A DNA stretch of 64,000 nt from Panagrolaimus kolymaensis. Lineage: Eukaryota; Nematoda; Chromadorea; Rhabditida; Panagrolaimidae. Numbering within the stretch: the first letter of the stretch is position 1; each line of letters begins with the position of its first letter. Under the pieces are notes generated by a model, which saw only the letters and a program-made list of their open reading frames with translations, was not told the origin of the DNA and ran no database searches. Location: contig JAJQJQ010000023.1 in NCBI GenBank assembly GCA_028622995.1, positions 1,302,001 through 1,366,000 of the forward strand. Reading direction: 5' to 3'. The translations under genes were made by a program, and so were the position numbers. This document shows positions 47,109 to 60,107 of this stretch, in pieces.

Positions 47109-47976
47109 TTATTGACCGCGTTTATAACTGATCCATTTTTTGATAAGTTCTTTAAGAGCCATAATATTTAAATTATTTGCATCCAAACTTGGACTATAAT
47201 CATTTATAACAATATATGGTACTTCTATAACAGGATGTGAACGAACTGTAGAAGTTCGATGTGCTGCTTGTCGTTGAAGTTGTACTCCTCGTTCACTTTG
47301 ATAACACATTCTAAAAATGGGAAAAATCAATCAATAGGTAATTAGAGTTTTTGGAGAAGAACTCACTTAATTTGATGATAATTATTTCGAATAAATCCAG
47401 AGCAATGATGCATTGCTTGATCAACGTGAGATGAGGATAAGGCTCGTTCGAAGCAAATTATGAAAGGTATCGCATGTTTGACTTTTACAACATCGATTAC
47501 ACAAGACATGAGGCGATTAGCATCACATTCTTTTTGACCATGATTGCATGAAATTTCCCCTGTCTAAAAAGGTGGACGCTTAGATTTTAGAAGTTTTCGC
47601 TCTTGCTTCCAAATTTGTTTGACAGACATTTTTTTTATTTGTAAGTTTTTGGAATATTTTTGAGAAAGCTTACACTTACCCTTACGAGTCTGCTATTACC
47701 CCATGGAATCATTTCAATTTCAACGTTTCCACGAAATTGATTATATAAATTACCCAAATGATTTGTAATAAATCTTTGACAAAATGGGCATAATGCTTCA
47801 TACATAAGTGTAACTTTAATAGGTCTTCGGTCATTTTTAAATGCTTGACATTGATGTACAACATTACAACGTTGAGCAATTTCATATGAATCACACCAAA
47901 AATCTGGTGGAATATTACATGATTTAACCCCAATTATTAAAAATAATAATCCAAAAATAAAACTTCGAAGAAACAT
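47109..47976 (-). CDS. GILT-like lysosomal thiol reductase
   Basis: Three exons on the minus strand (47680-47976, 47367-47563, 47109-47310) give 231 aa. A signal peptide (about 1-19) is followed by a thioredoxin-like fold with active-site CPFC (Cys63, Cys66) in LMYEALCPFCQRF and the GILT signature CNHGQKECDANRLMSC (from 105). Gamma-interferon-inducible lysosomal thiol reductases cut disulfides in the endolysosome at acidic pH; nematode homologues act in innate immunity and protein breakdown. The first donor is ambiguous: GTAAGG or GTAAGT nine bases later both keep the frame; I used the better GTAAGT. Convergent with the WWOX-like gene. Confidence 0.92.
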
Positions 47977-49179
47977 TTCTTTCTCTCCGCCAAATTTATT
48001 TTTTAAATATTTTTGATTGAGACTATTCTCCCAAAAATGTATCTATCTTTCTTCCAGAAATAATAAAAAATGACAAAAATTTTCTTTCCGTTGTCTCAAA
48101 ATTTTTCTTTTTCGAAAAACGTCGGAGGCCCGGTAGTGCCATTTTTTATTTCTTCTCATCGCCGCCATAAGGCTTGCTGCTTGCTTGTCGGCGCCTCTTT
48201 TTTTCCTCATTCGCCAACTGTGCTGCTTTTACGTTTCTTCTCTTTTTGCAATAATTTAAAAATTAGTCTCAGTCAATGAAAAAAAAAAGAACTTCCAAAT
48301 GTTTGAGAAAAAATATATGCGATTTTTGACCAATATTTTATTTTTTTGGCAGCCTTTGGAAGAAAAGAAGAAGTGTTGCTGACATCTGTTGTGTCGTTAG
48401 CAAACAAATCACACCTAATTGGCCTTTTTTATTTTTGCGTTTATATCTCTTAAACTTCTTTCTTACTTAATTAAAGATAAAGCGAAGCAACTAAAAGCAA
48501 TCATTTTAATTTAATTGCCCTAAAAAAAGTGCAAAAAAACAAAGAAAATCTCGAAAACAAAAAACATGCTATAGCAAAAAAACGTAATAATGCTTTGATT
48601 ACAGTAGTTTTTTTTTATATTTGCAAATTAAATATTGGGAAAATTAATATGCATGATGATTAAAAGAGTGGCTGGGTGTTAAAAAAATGAGAGGCTATCT
48701 AATCCATAAAAAAATGAAAGCATGGTTCAAATAGTTTTTGAAATAACTGCGAAAAAATTTAAAATTATTGTTGCTTATTAGCATCTTTGATGGTCGCAAA
48801 ATTTGAGACTAAAGTTAGAAATAAGTGCAAAAAAAAAAAAATCCATTTAGAGTGGAAAGATTTATTATCAAAAAATTGGTGCAGCTTCTTCAGAGTTATA
48901 GTTTTCGCTTTTCTTACCTCTTCTTCACATGAGAAAATTTGAAAACAAAAGTTGTAAGATTGACTTTCTCTTTTCCTTCTCCATTTTTTTCTCCAAAAAC
49001 TAACTATTTCCTTACTCTTTTTTGTTTACCATTTTTCGCTTCCTTTTTTTGTGAATCTTTCCTCCATATTCCCATATCTTTTACTGTAATTCTCGTGATC
49101 CTATTATGGAACTGTCGTGTAATTGTCTTTATTATTTTTTTCTTTGATTTTACGAACACTTTCATGAATTGTTATTTTT
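47977..49179. other. Intergenic, GILT-like gene to ARV1
   Basis: About 1.2 kb of AT-rich sequence between divergent genes, with pyrimidine-rich parts at 48940-49100. No coding exon I can support. Confidence 0.45.
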
Positions 49180-49181
49180 AG
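49180..49181 (+). other. Candidate trans-splice acceptor of ARV1
   Basis: TTATTTTTAG lies 12 nt before the start codon at 49194, with no matching upstream exon. Confidence 0.45.
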
Positions 49182-49193
49182 GCTTCATTCACT

Positions 49194-50136
49194 ATGGCTT
49201 CAGTATCTTCATCAAATGAACAAGAGCAAATTCTTGCAATTGAAGAAAAATTTGTTTGTGTAAATTGTATGGAACCTGTGAATTCTCTCTTCACTGAATA
49301 CAGCAAAGATGTAATTCGAATAACTGATTGTCCAAAATGTAAAAAAGTTGCAGATAAATATATTGAATATGATGATGTATTAATTTTTAATGATCTCTTC
49401 CTACAATATTCTGCTGCATATCGACATTTGTTACTCAACACAAAATTTGATGTATGTATGCTTTTTTTTAATCTTTTAAGTTATTTCAACGTTTTTTAGG
49501 CTTATGCTCGAATTGGAATGATTTTTATTTTAGCGGATGCTTACAATGTCTGGATTTTTCGTCAAACAAATTTAATTTCTGCACGAGTTTATGATCTTGA
49601 ATGGCATTTTTATGAAGCTTTAGTTAAAAGTACGATCGAATGTGCTGTGTATCTTGTTATGACCTATTTGATTTCGATGTTATTTGTTGGTAAAGAAAAA
49701 ATGCACTCATTCAAATTTTTTGTTGGCAGGAGTATTGTTGGATTCTTTGGTAAGTTTGGTGCTATCTTTCCTTTATCCTAACATTGGAGTATAACCGTTT
49801 TTGGATGTTGCGCAAATTCCTAATTATTGCATTTTTAGGTAATGTATTCGTTGTATTTTCAATTATTTGGCATCTTCACGAGCATCTTTCATATCGACTT
49901 TTAATGAGATTATTCATTTTTATTTCTCACATTCAAGTTCAAAAAAGTAAGACATTTGGTTTTTTCTCCTATTTTTGCTTTAATAAAATCGCATTAAATT
50001 TATTATTTTTTTAGCTTTATGTTCGCCACTTTCAACATTAATCTGCATTTTTATTGTTTCGGTTTCAATTGGTGCCCGTCTCCTTGTTGGTGCTGGCCTC
50101 GCTCATTTGATTTCAATTTATTCAACAACGGCATAA
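49194..50136 (+). CDS. ARV1: ARV1, ER sterol-homeostasis protein
   Basis: Four exons (49194-49451, 49500-49749, 49839-49946, 50015-50136) encode 245 aa. The N-terminal ARV homology domain has a zinc-binding CxxC pair (CVNC at 22-25, CPKC at 46-49), followed by DKYIEYDDVLIFNDLFL and QYSAAYRHLLLNTKF, the family's most conserved block. Several membrane helices follow (MIFILADAYNVWIF, CAVYLVMTYLISMLF, NVFVVFSIIWHLH, and the C-terminal STLICIFIVSVSIGARLLVG). ARV1 works in the ER membrane in sterol distribution and GPI-anchor assembly. All expected elements are present. Confidence 0.95.
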
Positions 50137-50208
50137 AAGAAGAAGAATTATGAAATGGCGATCTCTAATGAACATTGAATAAGAAAATATTTTTTGTATG
50201 TAAACTAT

Positions 50209-51248
50209 TTATTCGTCAATTGAATGAATTTTTGCACATTTAATAAACCATGATCTACAAACATCTTCTAACGAATGAATTTCAACAGGGGAACAAAATT
50301 TTAGGACGAATGGATATAAGTAATGACATTTACACGAAACTGTGCAATGAGCATGGAATCTTGGATCGCAATCAGGAGTGCAAGGGATTGAATGCATCTA
50401 AAAACCACAACAATCAACCTGATTTTTAGCTTTTTTTAATTGTGGATGGAAAACTAACCGGATAACAAGTTGATTTGAAGGAATGACAAAATGCTATAAG
50501 CCTGTTTTTAATTGCTTCAGGAAGTCTAAATCTTTCTTTTCCATGACAATATGTTGTAAAATTTCCAATGTATGTTTGACAATAATGTTGCTTCAATGAT
50601 TCCAAGCTTTTATCCTTGGAAAGAATTTTTGGTGATTCAGTGGTAACTGATTCGAAAGCTTCGCTTTTTAAAAAGCTTGCAGCTTTAAAAATCATATCTT
50701 TCGAACTAACATCAGGCGATAAATTTTTAGGTTCCTCTGAATGCGATTCTTCCATTTTTGATTCATCATCAGTCATTGTAAGATTACCGTCTTCTTTGAT
50801 ATCAGACAAAGGCGGCATATTTGCTTCAGAGTTGATATTATCGGTGCTGTCTTCATTATGAGACTCCGTTACTGCAACTATGGTAGTTTCATCATTCGTG
50901 GCCGATGGAATAACATTATCCATAAGTTTAGTCTTTTTTGTAAGAATTCGACACATGGGCAAAGTTGGATTTGTTCGACATGCTAATTCCACGACATTTC
51001 CAAATGTTCCAGCTTAACGCCTCGTTATTATACAAAACTTATTTAAAGGAATAAAACTTACCATTGCAAAATATAAATAAATTAAAAAATAATATACCCA
51101 AATAGTAGTGATTATAAAAAGAATTTCCTATCATTATCAAAGCAGCAAAAGCAAAAATAAAAGAAAAATCGTTTTTGAACGACTGAAATGAAACAGGTCC
51201 AAAAGGAGATATGGGATGAATGTTTTTATTTTCCTTTTTCAACTTCAT
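50209..51248 (-). CDS. Secreted cysteine-rich protein, function unknown
   Basis: Three exons on the minus strand (51062-51248, 50459-51012, 50209-50397) give 309 aa from the first Met. A later Met (MIGNSFYNHYYLGILFF, from about 51128) would start directly at a good signal peptide and may be the real start. The mature part begins with a CxxxxxxxxxC pair (ACRTNPTLPMC), then an acidic, Ser/Thr-rich linker of about 100 residues, then a Cys-rich C-terminal half (HYCQTYIGNFTTYC, FCHSFKSTCYP, IPCTPDCDPRFHAHC, SCKCHYLYPFVLKFC). The regular cysteine spacing suggests a disulfide-bonded extracellular domain. I recognise no named family; probably nematode-restricted. Confidence 0.8.
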
Positions 51249-51864
51249 TTAATCCCATTTTTTGACTTTTTGATTGATGCTGTCACAGTGGATGAACGCT
51301 TGTTTTCTTTTTTCATGGAGACTAAAAAAAGTTCCAGATATGTATTCTTATTACATCTCAAAATTTTCAGCTGAATTCTTTATAAGTCTTTTCAATCTAA
51401 AATGTTATAATTAAAAATTCCACTGTAGTTCGTTTAGGATGCATAAGTTTAATAATCTTGCAAGTTTTTTTTACAAAATATTTATTAAAAATCAAAGATT
51501 ACAAAAGTAACTAAATTAACAATAGGCAAGCTTCGTTGAATATCACAGTTGTCTAAAACAAGAATTTTTCTAGATTAACTTTATTCGCGACGTGTTTGCA
51601 TCCTGAGGAAGAGAAGACACCAGTATTATTACCACCACTTTTTGGGAAATATGTTAACCCTTCAGCAACCATTATTACCGATTTATTTGTATTTTTGGTT
51701 GCATTTTAAGCCTCGTTGGATCAACAATTCCTTGAATGTTTTTTTTAGCAAAAATTTTGATCAAAATCAACTTTATTTTTTTGCTCCTTTTTCTCTATTT
51801 TATTTCCAAACATAAGATTCTAGCGACAAAATTATATAAACTCAAAACAAAAAAATGTTGTCAT
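51249..51864. other. Intergenic between two minus-strand genes
   Basis: 616 bp, AT-rich; 3' UTR of the dehydrogenase at the right end and promoter of the secreted protein at the left. No further gene seen. Confidence 0.4.
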
Positions 51865-53698
51865 TTAATGAAGTTGAGGGAAAGCCATTTGAGGTTTAGC
51901 TTCTGGTGCAGCATCTTCCGACCGCCATAATTGTGTGACTGTTTTCCATTGAGTGAAGAAATTAAGGCCAGCTTTGCCATAAAAGTTTGCATCACCAAGG
52001 AATGAACCACGATTACCAGTAAAAGAAAACATGGGTAAAGGTACGGGTATTGGGACGTTAATTCCAATTTGGCCTGCATCCACAAGATTAGTAAATCGGC
52101 GAGCAGCAATACCAGACGTAGTGAAAATAGCTGTTCCATTACCATATGGATTTTTATTAATGGTATCAATAGCTTCATCAAGGGTTTCAGCTTCAAGGCA
52201 AACAAGAACGGGGCCAAAGATTTCTTCTTTATAACAAGTCATATTTGGTTTAACTCCAGTAATTACAGTTGGTCCAACAAAGTTACCATTTTCAAATCCA
52301 GCAACTTTAACATCTGAACCATCAAGGAGAACATTGGCACCTTCTGTTTTGGCTGAGTCAATAAGTTTAAGAATTCGTTGTTTAGATTGTTTTGAGATGA
52401 CTGGTCCTACATCGGTGCCAGATTTCCATCCAGCATCAACTTTAAGTTTCTTTACTTTTTCAACAAATTCTGGAATCCATTTTCGTGATTCACCAACAAA
52501 AACGCAAGCTGTAAGAGCCATACACCGTTGTCCAGCAGCACCATAAGCGGCAGCAACGAGCTAAAATTAGAAAAAATTAAATCCAAAATTTCTTTGAATT
52601 TTTTAGTTAGCTAACTTGATTAAGGGTTGCATCTTTGGCTGCATCAGGCATAATGACACCATGATTTTTAGCTCCCATATTTGATTGAACGCGTTTGCCA
52701 TTTTTGCTTCCACGTTCATAAATATATTTTCCTGCTTGATCTGATCCAACAAAGGAAATTGCTCTAATATCGGGATTATCGCAAATAAAGTTTACTGCTT
52801 CATGTTGTCCGTGAATAACATTAACAACGCCATCTGGAACCCCTGCTTCTTTAGCTAATTCCATAAGCATCATGCATGCCCCTGGATCTTGTTCTGAGGG
52901 TTTAAGAATCATTGTATTACCAGTAACTACAGCAAGTGGGAACATCCAAAGTGGAATCATTGCTGGGAAATTAAATGGCGTAATTCCGGCTGTCTTAAAT
53001 TATTATAAAAAATGAATAACGTGTTTTTGAGTTAAGTAAAATAATGTGCTTACAACTCCGATTGGTACACGAATGGAATAAGTATCCATATCTTTTGAAA
53101 CATTAGGACAAGTTTCACCAAGTTGAAGAGAAGCTGCACTGCAAGCATGTTCAACAACCTAAAAATCAATTGCTTTAAAAAAACACTGTAACAAAAGGTA
53201 AACGATACTTGAAGACCTCGGCTGACATCTCCTTCAGCATCGGGAATAGTTTTGCCTTGTTCTTGAGTAATATTTTCAGCAATTTTTCTCATATCTCGTC
53301 TAATTAAAGCTTGAAGTTTGAAAAATGCTTGTTGTCGGGTAAGAATCGAAGAATTTTTCCATGTATGGTAAGCATCTTTGGATGAATCTACTGCTTCTTG
53401 CATTTCTGTTTGAGTTGTTTTAGGAACAAGTCCAATGACTTCATTGGTAGCCTTAAAATTTATTTATGCCATATTTTTTGCCCAGATTAAAACAAAATTT
53501 AAGAAATTTTATAATGGAGTGATTGATATAACTAAGTTTAAAGAAACTTACAGGATTGGTTAATTCAATCCAATCAGAAGTTTTGGATTCAACCGCGCGG
53601 CCATTAATCCAATTTTTGACTGTTTCGGGTTTGTATGCTGCAGCCGAGATGGAAAGTTGCCGACTGGCGGTTGAAATAACATTTAATCTTGACAACAT
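51865..53698 (-). CDS. alh-8: Methylmalonate-semialdehyde dehydrogenase, mitochondrial
   Basis: Five exons on the minus strand (53552-53698, 53209-53451, 53054-53158, 52616-52993, 51865-52560), all in phase 0, give 522 aa. The N-terminus ([18 protein letters not shown]) is a mitochondrial presequence. ALDH6A1 hallmarks: [80 protein letters not shown] and catalytic Cys304 in [16 protein letters not shown] is kept. It converts methylmalonate and malonate semialdehyde to propionyl- and acetyl-CoA in valine and pyrimidine catabolism, the CoA-dependent member of the ALDH family. Length agrees with human. Confidence 0.97.
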
Positions 53699-56237
53699 TT
53701 TTAATTAAAATAAACTTTAAAACTATTTTTTTATTACCACTGAAGTTTTGAACAATAAGCTGAAAGATTTTGTTTAAAATTTAGAGAAAAAAGAACTTGA
53801 AAAAGAAAAACTCGTAAAAGACTAAACTAAAAATTTTAAGCAAAATCAAAGAAAAGAAAATGTAAAGCACGAGATTGGGAATGAAAAACACGCTTGTCGT
53901 TTCAAAAATAAAAAACCATCAGACAAAGAAAAAAAGAAGAAGCAAAGATTGTTGATTGAGGGAATTTTTTGCACTGAAACACGCAAATGCTTTTGTTTGC
54001 AACAACTTTGTTTCGAAAAAAAAATAAATGAAATAAAAGTGGAATGATGATTATCAGACGATGTGGATTTGATAAATCTTCTTTTTTGTCTGAGCTCGTC
54101 ATTGCTATTCTCACATCTTTCGACATTGTTTTAGGCAAAAATAAAAATGAAACATTCAATAAAATCGACTCGACTTTTGACCCGTAAGTGCATAAATGAA
54201 AAAGTGAAAAGAAAAAAACAGCAATTGATAGAGAAAAATGTATGCAACAGGCGTTTTAACAACAGTTGTTTCTTTTATTCTTCTGCCATTTCTCTGATCA
54301 ATGCGCTCACTGTCTCTAGTAATGGCTGCTTGCTCTTTGCTGTTGCTCGAGCTCTCACCTATATCATTTAGTCTCATGGCAAAACTGATGGTTAAAAATA
54401 CTAAAAGAAAAAAAAGAGAAACCAAAGAGAAGAAGAAAAAAACTGAGCGAATGAGCATTTTGAAGGAAAAAAAAGTAAGAAGGTCGAAGAAGTGATCATT
54501 GTTCGGCCACGCGACTTTTTCTTTTCCTTTCTTTCACTATTTTTTTTTGTTGAACTTTTTTTATTGCTTGCTTGCTCTTTAACATTTCTTTGGTTAAAAA
54601 AACAATTATCATCAACGTATTTTTGAATTTGGACTCCCTCGTAAAATGTGCCGAAACTAAGGGAGGTGATAGGGAAGCGGGTGGTTTATGAATCCCTCTT
54701 AACGAATGTTTATTTTAGAAAAAGGAATATCTTTGTTTATGAAGAATAATTTTTGTTCAAAGCCTAGAATTATCGCGTATAAAATGGCGTGGGTTGGAGC
54801 ATTTAAATAAATATTTCAAAATTATTCGTTTCATAAACAAAAGGACTTTACTCGAAACTTAAAAAAGAAAAATCAGGAGTTGTTTATGAGTTCGGCAAAC
54901 GAATTTCAAAATCACCTGATCAATTTTTGAAGGTTGTGTTTACGGCAAAAAATAAAAAATGAAAGCAAAATGCATGTAAGTTTGTGGCAAAAACTTTTCT
55001 ATTTTTACACCTTCAGCCTTTTTTTATTTCACTTTCCAACATCCATTTTTGGTAATAGTTCGCATTTAAAGTATTTGATAAATAACATTAATAATATTAA
55101 AAATATTTAAATATTTAAAAAGGTTGATTTTATTATTAAAAATTTGCAAAGATTTTCATACATAAAAACCAAGTGACAAAATGAATAAAAAAGAAGAAAC
55201 AATGTTATTAAAAAGGCGTATGTAAAACAACAACAAACGAACCAAAGTCAAAAAAACCGTACACCCAAAGAAGACGCGAGCAAATAAAATAATATTAATA
55301 CCGAAGACGTAATAAAAAAATAAATTGGATATACACACATTTTTGACACACGAAAAAATGAGAAGTTGAATAACGCCTTTCAAAACAATGTAAAAATAAA
55401 AAACTATCTACAAAAAGCACAAATTTTTTTCCAAGCTTTTTTGCTCCCGAAAAATCAAAAAACATCCCTCTCCAGAGAGAAATGTTTTTTTTATCTATCA
55501 AAAAAAACTTTACGAATCACAGTGGTGGGTTTTTTCCTTATTTGTTGTTATCGAAAAAATAATAAGTAAAAATACGATACGAGAGTATACAATAATAATA
55601 ATAATTAGCAATGAGTAAATTATACTAAAAAAAGATGGATGCTTTTTTTGCTACATAAAAAAATATGGATATTGTTGCAAAAACTGGCCAAGATTAAATA
55701 AAACAACTGACAATAGAAAAAAGATAAAATGGAATATTTTTTATAGCAGAAAAAATAATGAAACTTTTGGTTGTCGAAAAAATTAAAGAAAATGATTAAG
55801 AATGGTGACAACGAACATGTTTGCAGCACAAGAATATCAAAGAAGCAAATTTTTTTGAAACTTTTTTTTAAAATTAGGTTGTGATTTTAATATTCCAAAA
55901 ACACTTCCTAAATTTTCTCAACAAAAGTTCAATTTTTTTCCACCGCCATCGAAAAAATAGATAATAATAATAATGAAAAGGTAGCCGAAAATAAAAACAA
56001 AGACAAGCGAAATTTGTAGTGTAAAATATTATATAAATAATTAAAAAATGAATAAGTATACGAAAAATAAAAAGGCTTTAATATCCGAATGTGTTTTGTT
56101 ATTTCTGAGTATAATAAAATTAATAAGAAGAAGAAAAGGTAAGAATATGGGAAGATATAAAAAAACAAAAGAAATGCAAAAAAATTAAATAAAACAGAGC
56201 TGTACTTTTTTTTTCACGAAAGATTGAATTCATTTTT
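53699..56237. other. Long intergenic region, 2.5 kb
   Basis: Between the MMSDH start and the Onecut stop. Very AT-rich with many short A/T runs, especially 55050-56230. A short inverted pattern CTCCCT ... AGGGAG lies at about 54634-54667. No exon or RNA gene I can support; it may hold the Onecut 3' UTR. Confidence 0.45.
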
Positions 56238-58611
56238 TTAAGTGGAATGAACAGAACCTGGAGCAGATGCGGGTTGTTGCTTTTGTTCATTTGATGAAAA
56301 TAAATGAGTTAAATTTTTTGGTGGATTGTTTCCATTTACATTATGGGTAAGCTGATGAAGAAATGCGGCATCTACAGATCGTGGTGATACAAATTCAGAT
56401 GCTTCATCTTGTTGAGAATCATCATTGGGATTATTATTTGTAGGTGAATTATCATCTTCATCTTCTTCAGAATATTGTGCCATAAAATCCGATGCTGTGG
56501 GTTTAATATCAACTGAATCATCATCCCAATTTTGAATATTATTATCAAGTAATTGTCCATCCACAGCTGAATTAAGCATTTCAGAATATACTCCACCGTT
56601 ATCATCAGGTGATATTAAATCTTGGGGTGAAGAATGAAATGATTGAGATGAGGTTGTTCCATGTGCAACAGCTGAAACCGCTTCATCAATATGTTCAGGC
56701 ATTGCTCCATTTAATGGTGATCGAAATGATCGATTTCTCGATGATCCATGCATATTTGGTGGTCGTGGAGTGGATGATGGTGAATCAGGTGGAGGCGTTA
56801 TTGGTCGAATATGTTGAAATGGAGTCGGCTCATCTTCAATCACATTACCATTTCGAGAACGTCTTCGAGCGTTCATGAAAAAGTTGGACACTGTTGACAT
56901 ATCCAATCTTAAATGTTCCGCAATAGTTTGTTGCATTTCACGTGAAGGTCTTTGAGTTTCTTTAAAAATAGCTTGAAGAGTTCGTTTTTGAATATCAGTA
57001 AAAACGAGTCGAGGTCTTTTAGCTGAACCACCGCTATCATCCGTTGCCAACCGAGCACGAGAATTTTGTCGGGCATTTTGTGCTGGGGTTGGTGGAGACA
57101 TCACTGCTGTGGTTGGAGTTGCTGTTGAACCCATAGGTCCTAAAACAAGGATGAAATTAGTAACAATCTTAGACAATTGTTTACTTACCTTTGTACATAT
57201 CCAAAATACTTAATCGAACATGAAGGGGTTGTTGAACCCAATTGAACATTCGTCGAAAGGTTTCGCGACCTGATTTCAAACGATTCCATGGCTTTGGATT
57301 TCTTAATAAATCCGATAATGTTCCTTGACTTCGACATAATATCCTTTCAGCAAAAATTGCTTGTGGAATTGAATGTTGCTTCAACTCATATGCAATTCTT
57401 TTACATAAGTCTTTTGTATCAATATATATATCATCATCAATTTCAGCATTTAATGGATCAGTTGTATCTGATGTGGAATAAACCGCCCGCGGTACTCCTG
57501 CACCAGGTCCCATATTTCCTGTTGCTCTAGGTTGTCGAGATTGTTGAAGTTGTGATTGTTGATGTTGTTGGAGTTGCGACATTATAGAATTATTATCTTC
57601 ATTTGAAGAAGGCCCAGCATTATTATGATTATTATTATTGTTACTCGAATGCTGTTGTTGTAGTTGTTGGGGCTGTTGATGATGTTGTTGCTGGTTAGCA
57701 TTTTTTCTTGCTCGAGATCGTCGAGATGTGGTTTGAGATTGTTGTAATATTTGAGATTGTTGTTGTTGAAGTTGTTGTTCATGATTTTGAGGTAAATATG
57801 CTTGGGATGTGGCAACATCATATTGAACCACCTAAAAATGGGAATCGTTTTAACAGAGTGCATAACAATAAAAGCTTTTATGATTTTAATTTTTACCTCC
57901 GCTCCAGGAATGCATGAATTTCCAAGTAAATCACCACTAATTGCAGGTGGAGTTGCTGCCGTCATCCGCTCCAGTTCTTGTTGACTGGGTAAATACATTG
58001 TGGATACATCATATTCTTGATTATATCCAACAAGATCGGGATTCATTTCCTCTTTTACATAAGTATTATTTGTTCTCAAACTGCTTAACATTTCACTTGC
58101 TCGTCCATTTCTTGTAATTCCAAGCAATCCCGATGGATCGCGATGATTATCCAGCTGCAGGGGAGATAAAAGACTCGCTGGGCCACTGAATCGATGGAAT
58201 CTTAAATAAAAATGCTTTAAAATTGTTAAAACGTATAATGTAAATTTACTTTTCAAGCGAACTTGGATGTCCACCACGCAAATGGTGCTCCAATGATTCT
58301 GATTTTAAATTTGAAGAATATGCTGATCCACCCATAGGAACTAATGACGCATAACTAAAAGTTTCAAAGATTTAATAATGACGCATATTCAATTTTATAA
58401 GAGCTTACTCCGATCCTGCAACTGACATTGTACCTAATCCAGCAAGATGTGAACCAGGATCATGATGACTTGGAAGTGATAAAGGTGGACCAGTATTATG
58501 TGGACTCACAGTTTCTAAGAAATTTTCTGGTAAATCATCATAATGCCTTGCACCATTAAAATGCGTTGCATCTAATTGAAGATTTTGAAGATAATTATTT
58601 CCGCCTGTCAT
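56238..58611 (-). CDS. ceh-48: Onecut (HNF6-type) CUT-homeodomain transcription factor
   Basis: Five exons on the minus strand (58409-58611, 58250-58354, 57897-58200, 57189-57831, 56238-57139) give 718 aa. Residues 205-320 are Gln/Asn-rich. One CUT domain (about 335-415) shows YIDTKDLCKRIAYELKQHS, AERILCRSQGTLSDLLRNP and GRETFRRMFNWVQQP. The homeodomain (about 458-518) has the divergent Onecut third helix STVSNFFMNARRRSR, with Phe and Met in place of the usual Trp-Phe motif. The tail is acidic and Ser/Asn rich. It is a nuclear DNA-binding regulator, in nematodes typically neuronal. The closest C. elegans counterpart is probably ceh-48, but other onecut paralogues exist, so the symbol is tentative. 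Confidence 0.94.
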
Positions 58612-60104
58612 AATTTATTATTATATCGGCATAAAGAAGGTTGCCAACAAAAATATGACAATTTGGAACCACAGAATTTATAAATAAGATATTTTGACAA
58701 GAAAATTGATAGGAATTTGTAACCTTATTATTTTTTGACAGAATCTTGTTGAATTGAACTGCGGTTAATTGTACCTGAAGAATTTATTATAAAGTTTATG
58801 TTAGAAAATGTGGTCATTTGTGTTTAAAAAAAGTGAAAAATTTTCTGGTTGCGTTGAAATATGAAAAGTTGCGCAAAGTTCCAACGTTACTAAAGTTATT
58901 CTCGAAAGCTTTAAAAGACTTTAAAATTATCATTTTCCAAAAGAAATTAAAATCTTCACAAATTTAGATGTATTATATTTAAAAAGTTTGTAAACTCGTT
59001 CCAGTTACATATAAACCAAAAAAGCGCCGCGACATAAGCATACTTTTATACTCGTCGTTGAAAAAAGGGATTTCACTGGGGATTTATCAAAAAGGTCAAT
59101 CAAAATAAAGAAAAAAGTAAAAGTACAAAATTATGATAACAACTTCTTTATAAAAAAATTTGATGGAAGAAGTAAGTTTTTAGAATTTTTGTTGAGAGAA
59201 CGCTAAGAATGGAAGAAGAAAAGAAACAAGCGAGATAGATGGTTATAATTCCCTATGAGACGCACACGCAGCAGCAGCATCACAGAAAAACAACTGACTT
59301 TGCCTTTTTTTATTCTTTTCTCCTTTCGTCGTCTTTTTTTATTCCGCCGCTACGGGTATATGTGAGTGAGTGAGCGAGGATGGACGGAAGGCATCCAACG
59401 GAGCAGCCGACCAACCAGCATTCACCCATCATCATGCATGCACAAATGGAAGGGTTTCTCAGTTACTCTATCCTCTTTCTTTTGCATTTTTTTTATTGTT
59501 TGTCGCGGTGTCATATATATTCATTCTACCATCTTAGAAAAGGAAAAAACAAACAAAATTTATTAATAAAAATTATTAGCAAATTGTGGTAATAATTTTT
59601 TAAACAAAAATTACGGTATTTACTGGATTTTTCAACGAAAGCATTTTTAACAAAAAATAATTAAGGAAGCTTATCATTTTGCTTTTCTTATGTTTTTTAT
59701 TCTCTGCATGTATAGTACTCTCTCATCAACCAACTGCGCATTAATACTTTTACGCATCGAAAACTAACTATAAACGGGAAAGAAAGAAGAAGAAATGGGA
59801 AGACAGCGGCCGTTTTTTTTTTTTTGCAAACTGCTGTTGTTTTTGCTGCTGCACCAAAACCTCGTAAACATTTTTTTTTTATTTCGTAGTAGTGGCGGCG
59901 TCGGTGGAGTCCATCCAAGCGTGGAAAGACCTCTTTTGACGGGGACTTTTTATTTATTTTGATATCTCTCATTTCAAACCTTAAAAGCGGGAAATTTGAA
60001 TATTGATTAATAAAGGGTACCAAAAAGTGATTTGACTTCGAAGTAATATTTTGTCACGTGATTTTTACCTTCCATAAAGTTGTCTTCGAGTTAGTAATTT
60101 ATTA
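58612..60104. promoter_or_regulatory. Divergent upstream region, Onecut gene / MALT1
   Basis: About 1.5 kb between divergent start codons. Contains CAG-type trinucleotides near 59265, GTGAGTGAGTGAGCGAGG near 59360 and long poly-T tracts near 59815 and 59870. No exon found. Confidence 0.4.
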
Positions 60105-60107
60105 CAG
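60105..60107 (+). other. Candidate trans-splice acceptor of MALT1
   Basis: TTTATTACAG is immediately followed by the start codon at 60108; no upstream exon, so spliced-leader addition would place the cap right at the ATG. Confidence 0.45.

Noticed and set aside
54147..54495. Basic short frames in the MMSDH-Onecut gap
   Set aside because: Lys/Arg-rich translation of AT-rich DNA, no splice-linked partner exon and no recognisable domain.
57582..58277. Long alternative minus-strand frame across the Onecut exons
   Set aside because: It reads through two introns and switches frame inside the Gln-rich exon; the spliced CUT-homeodomain frame explains the region.
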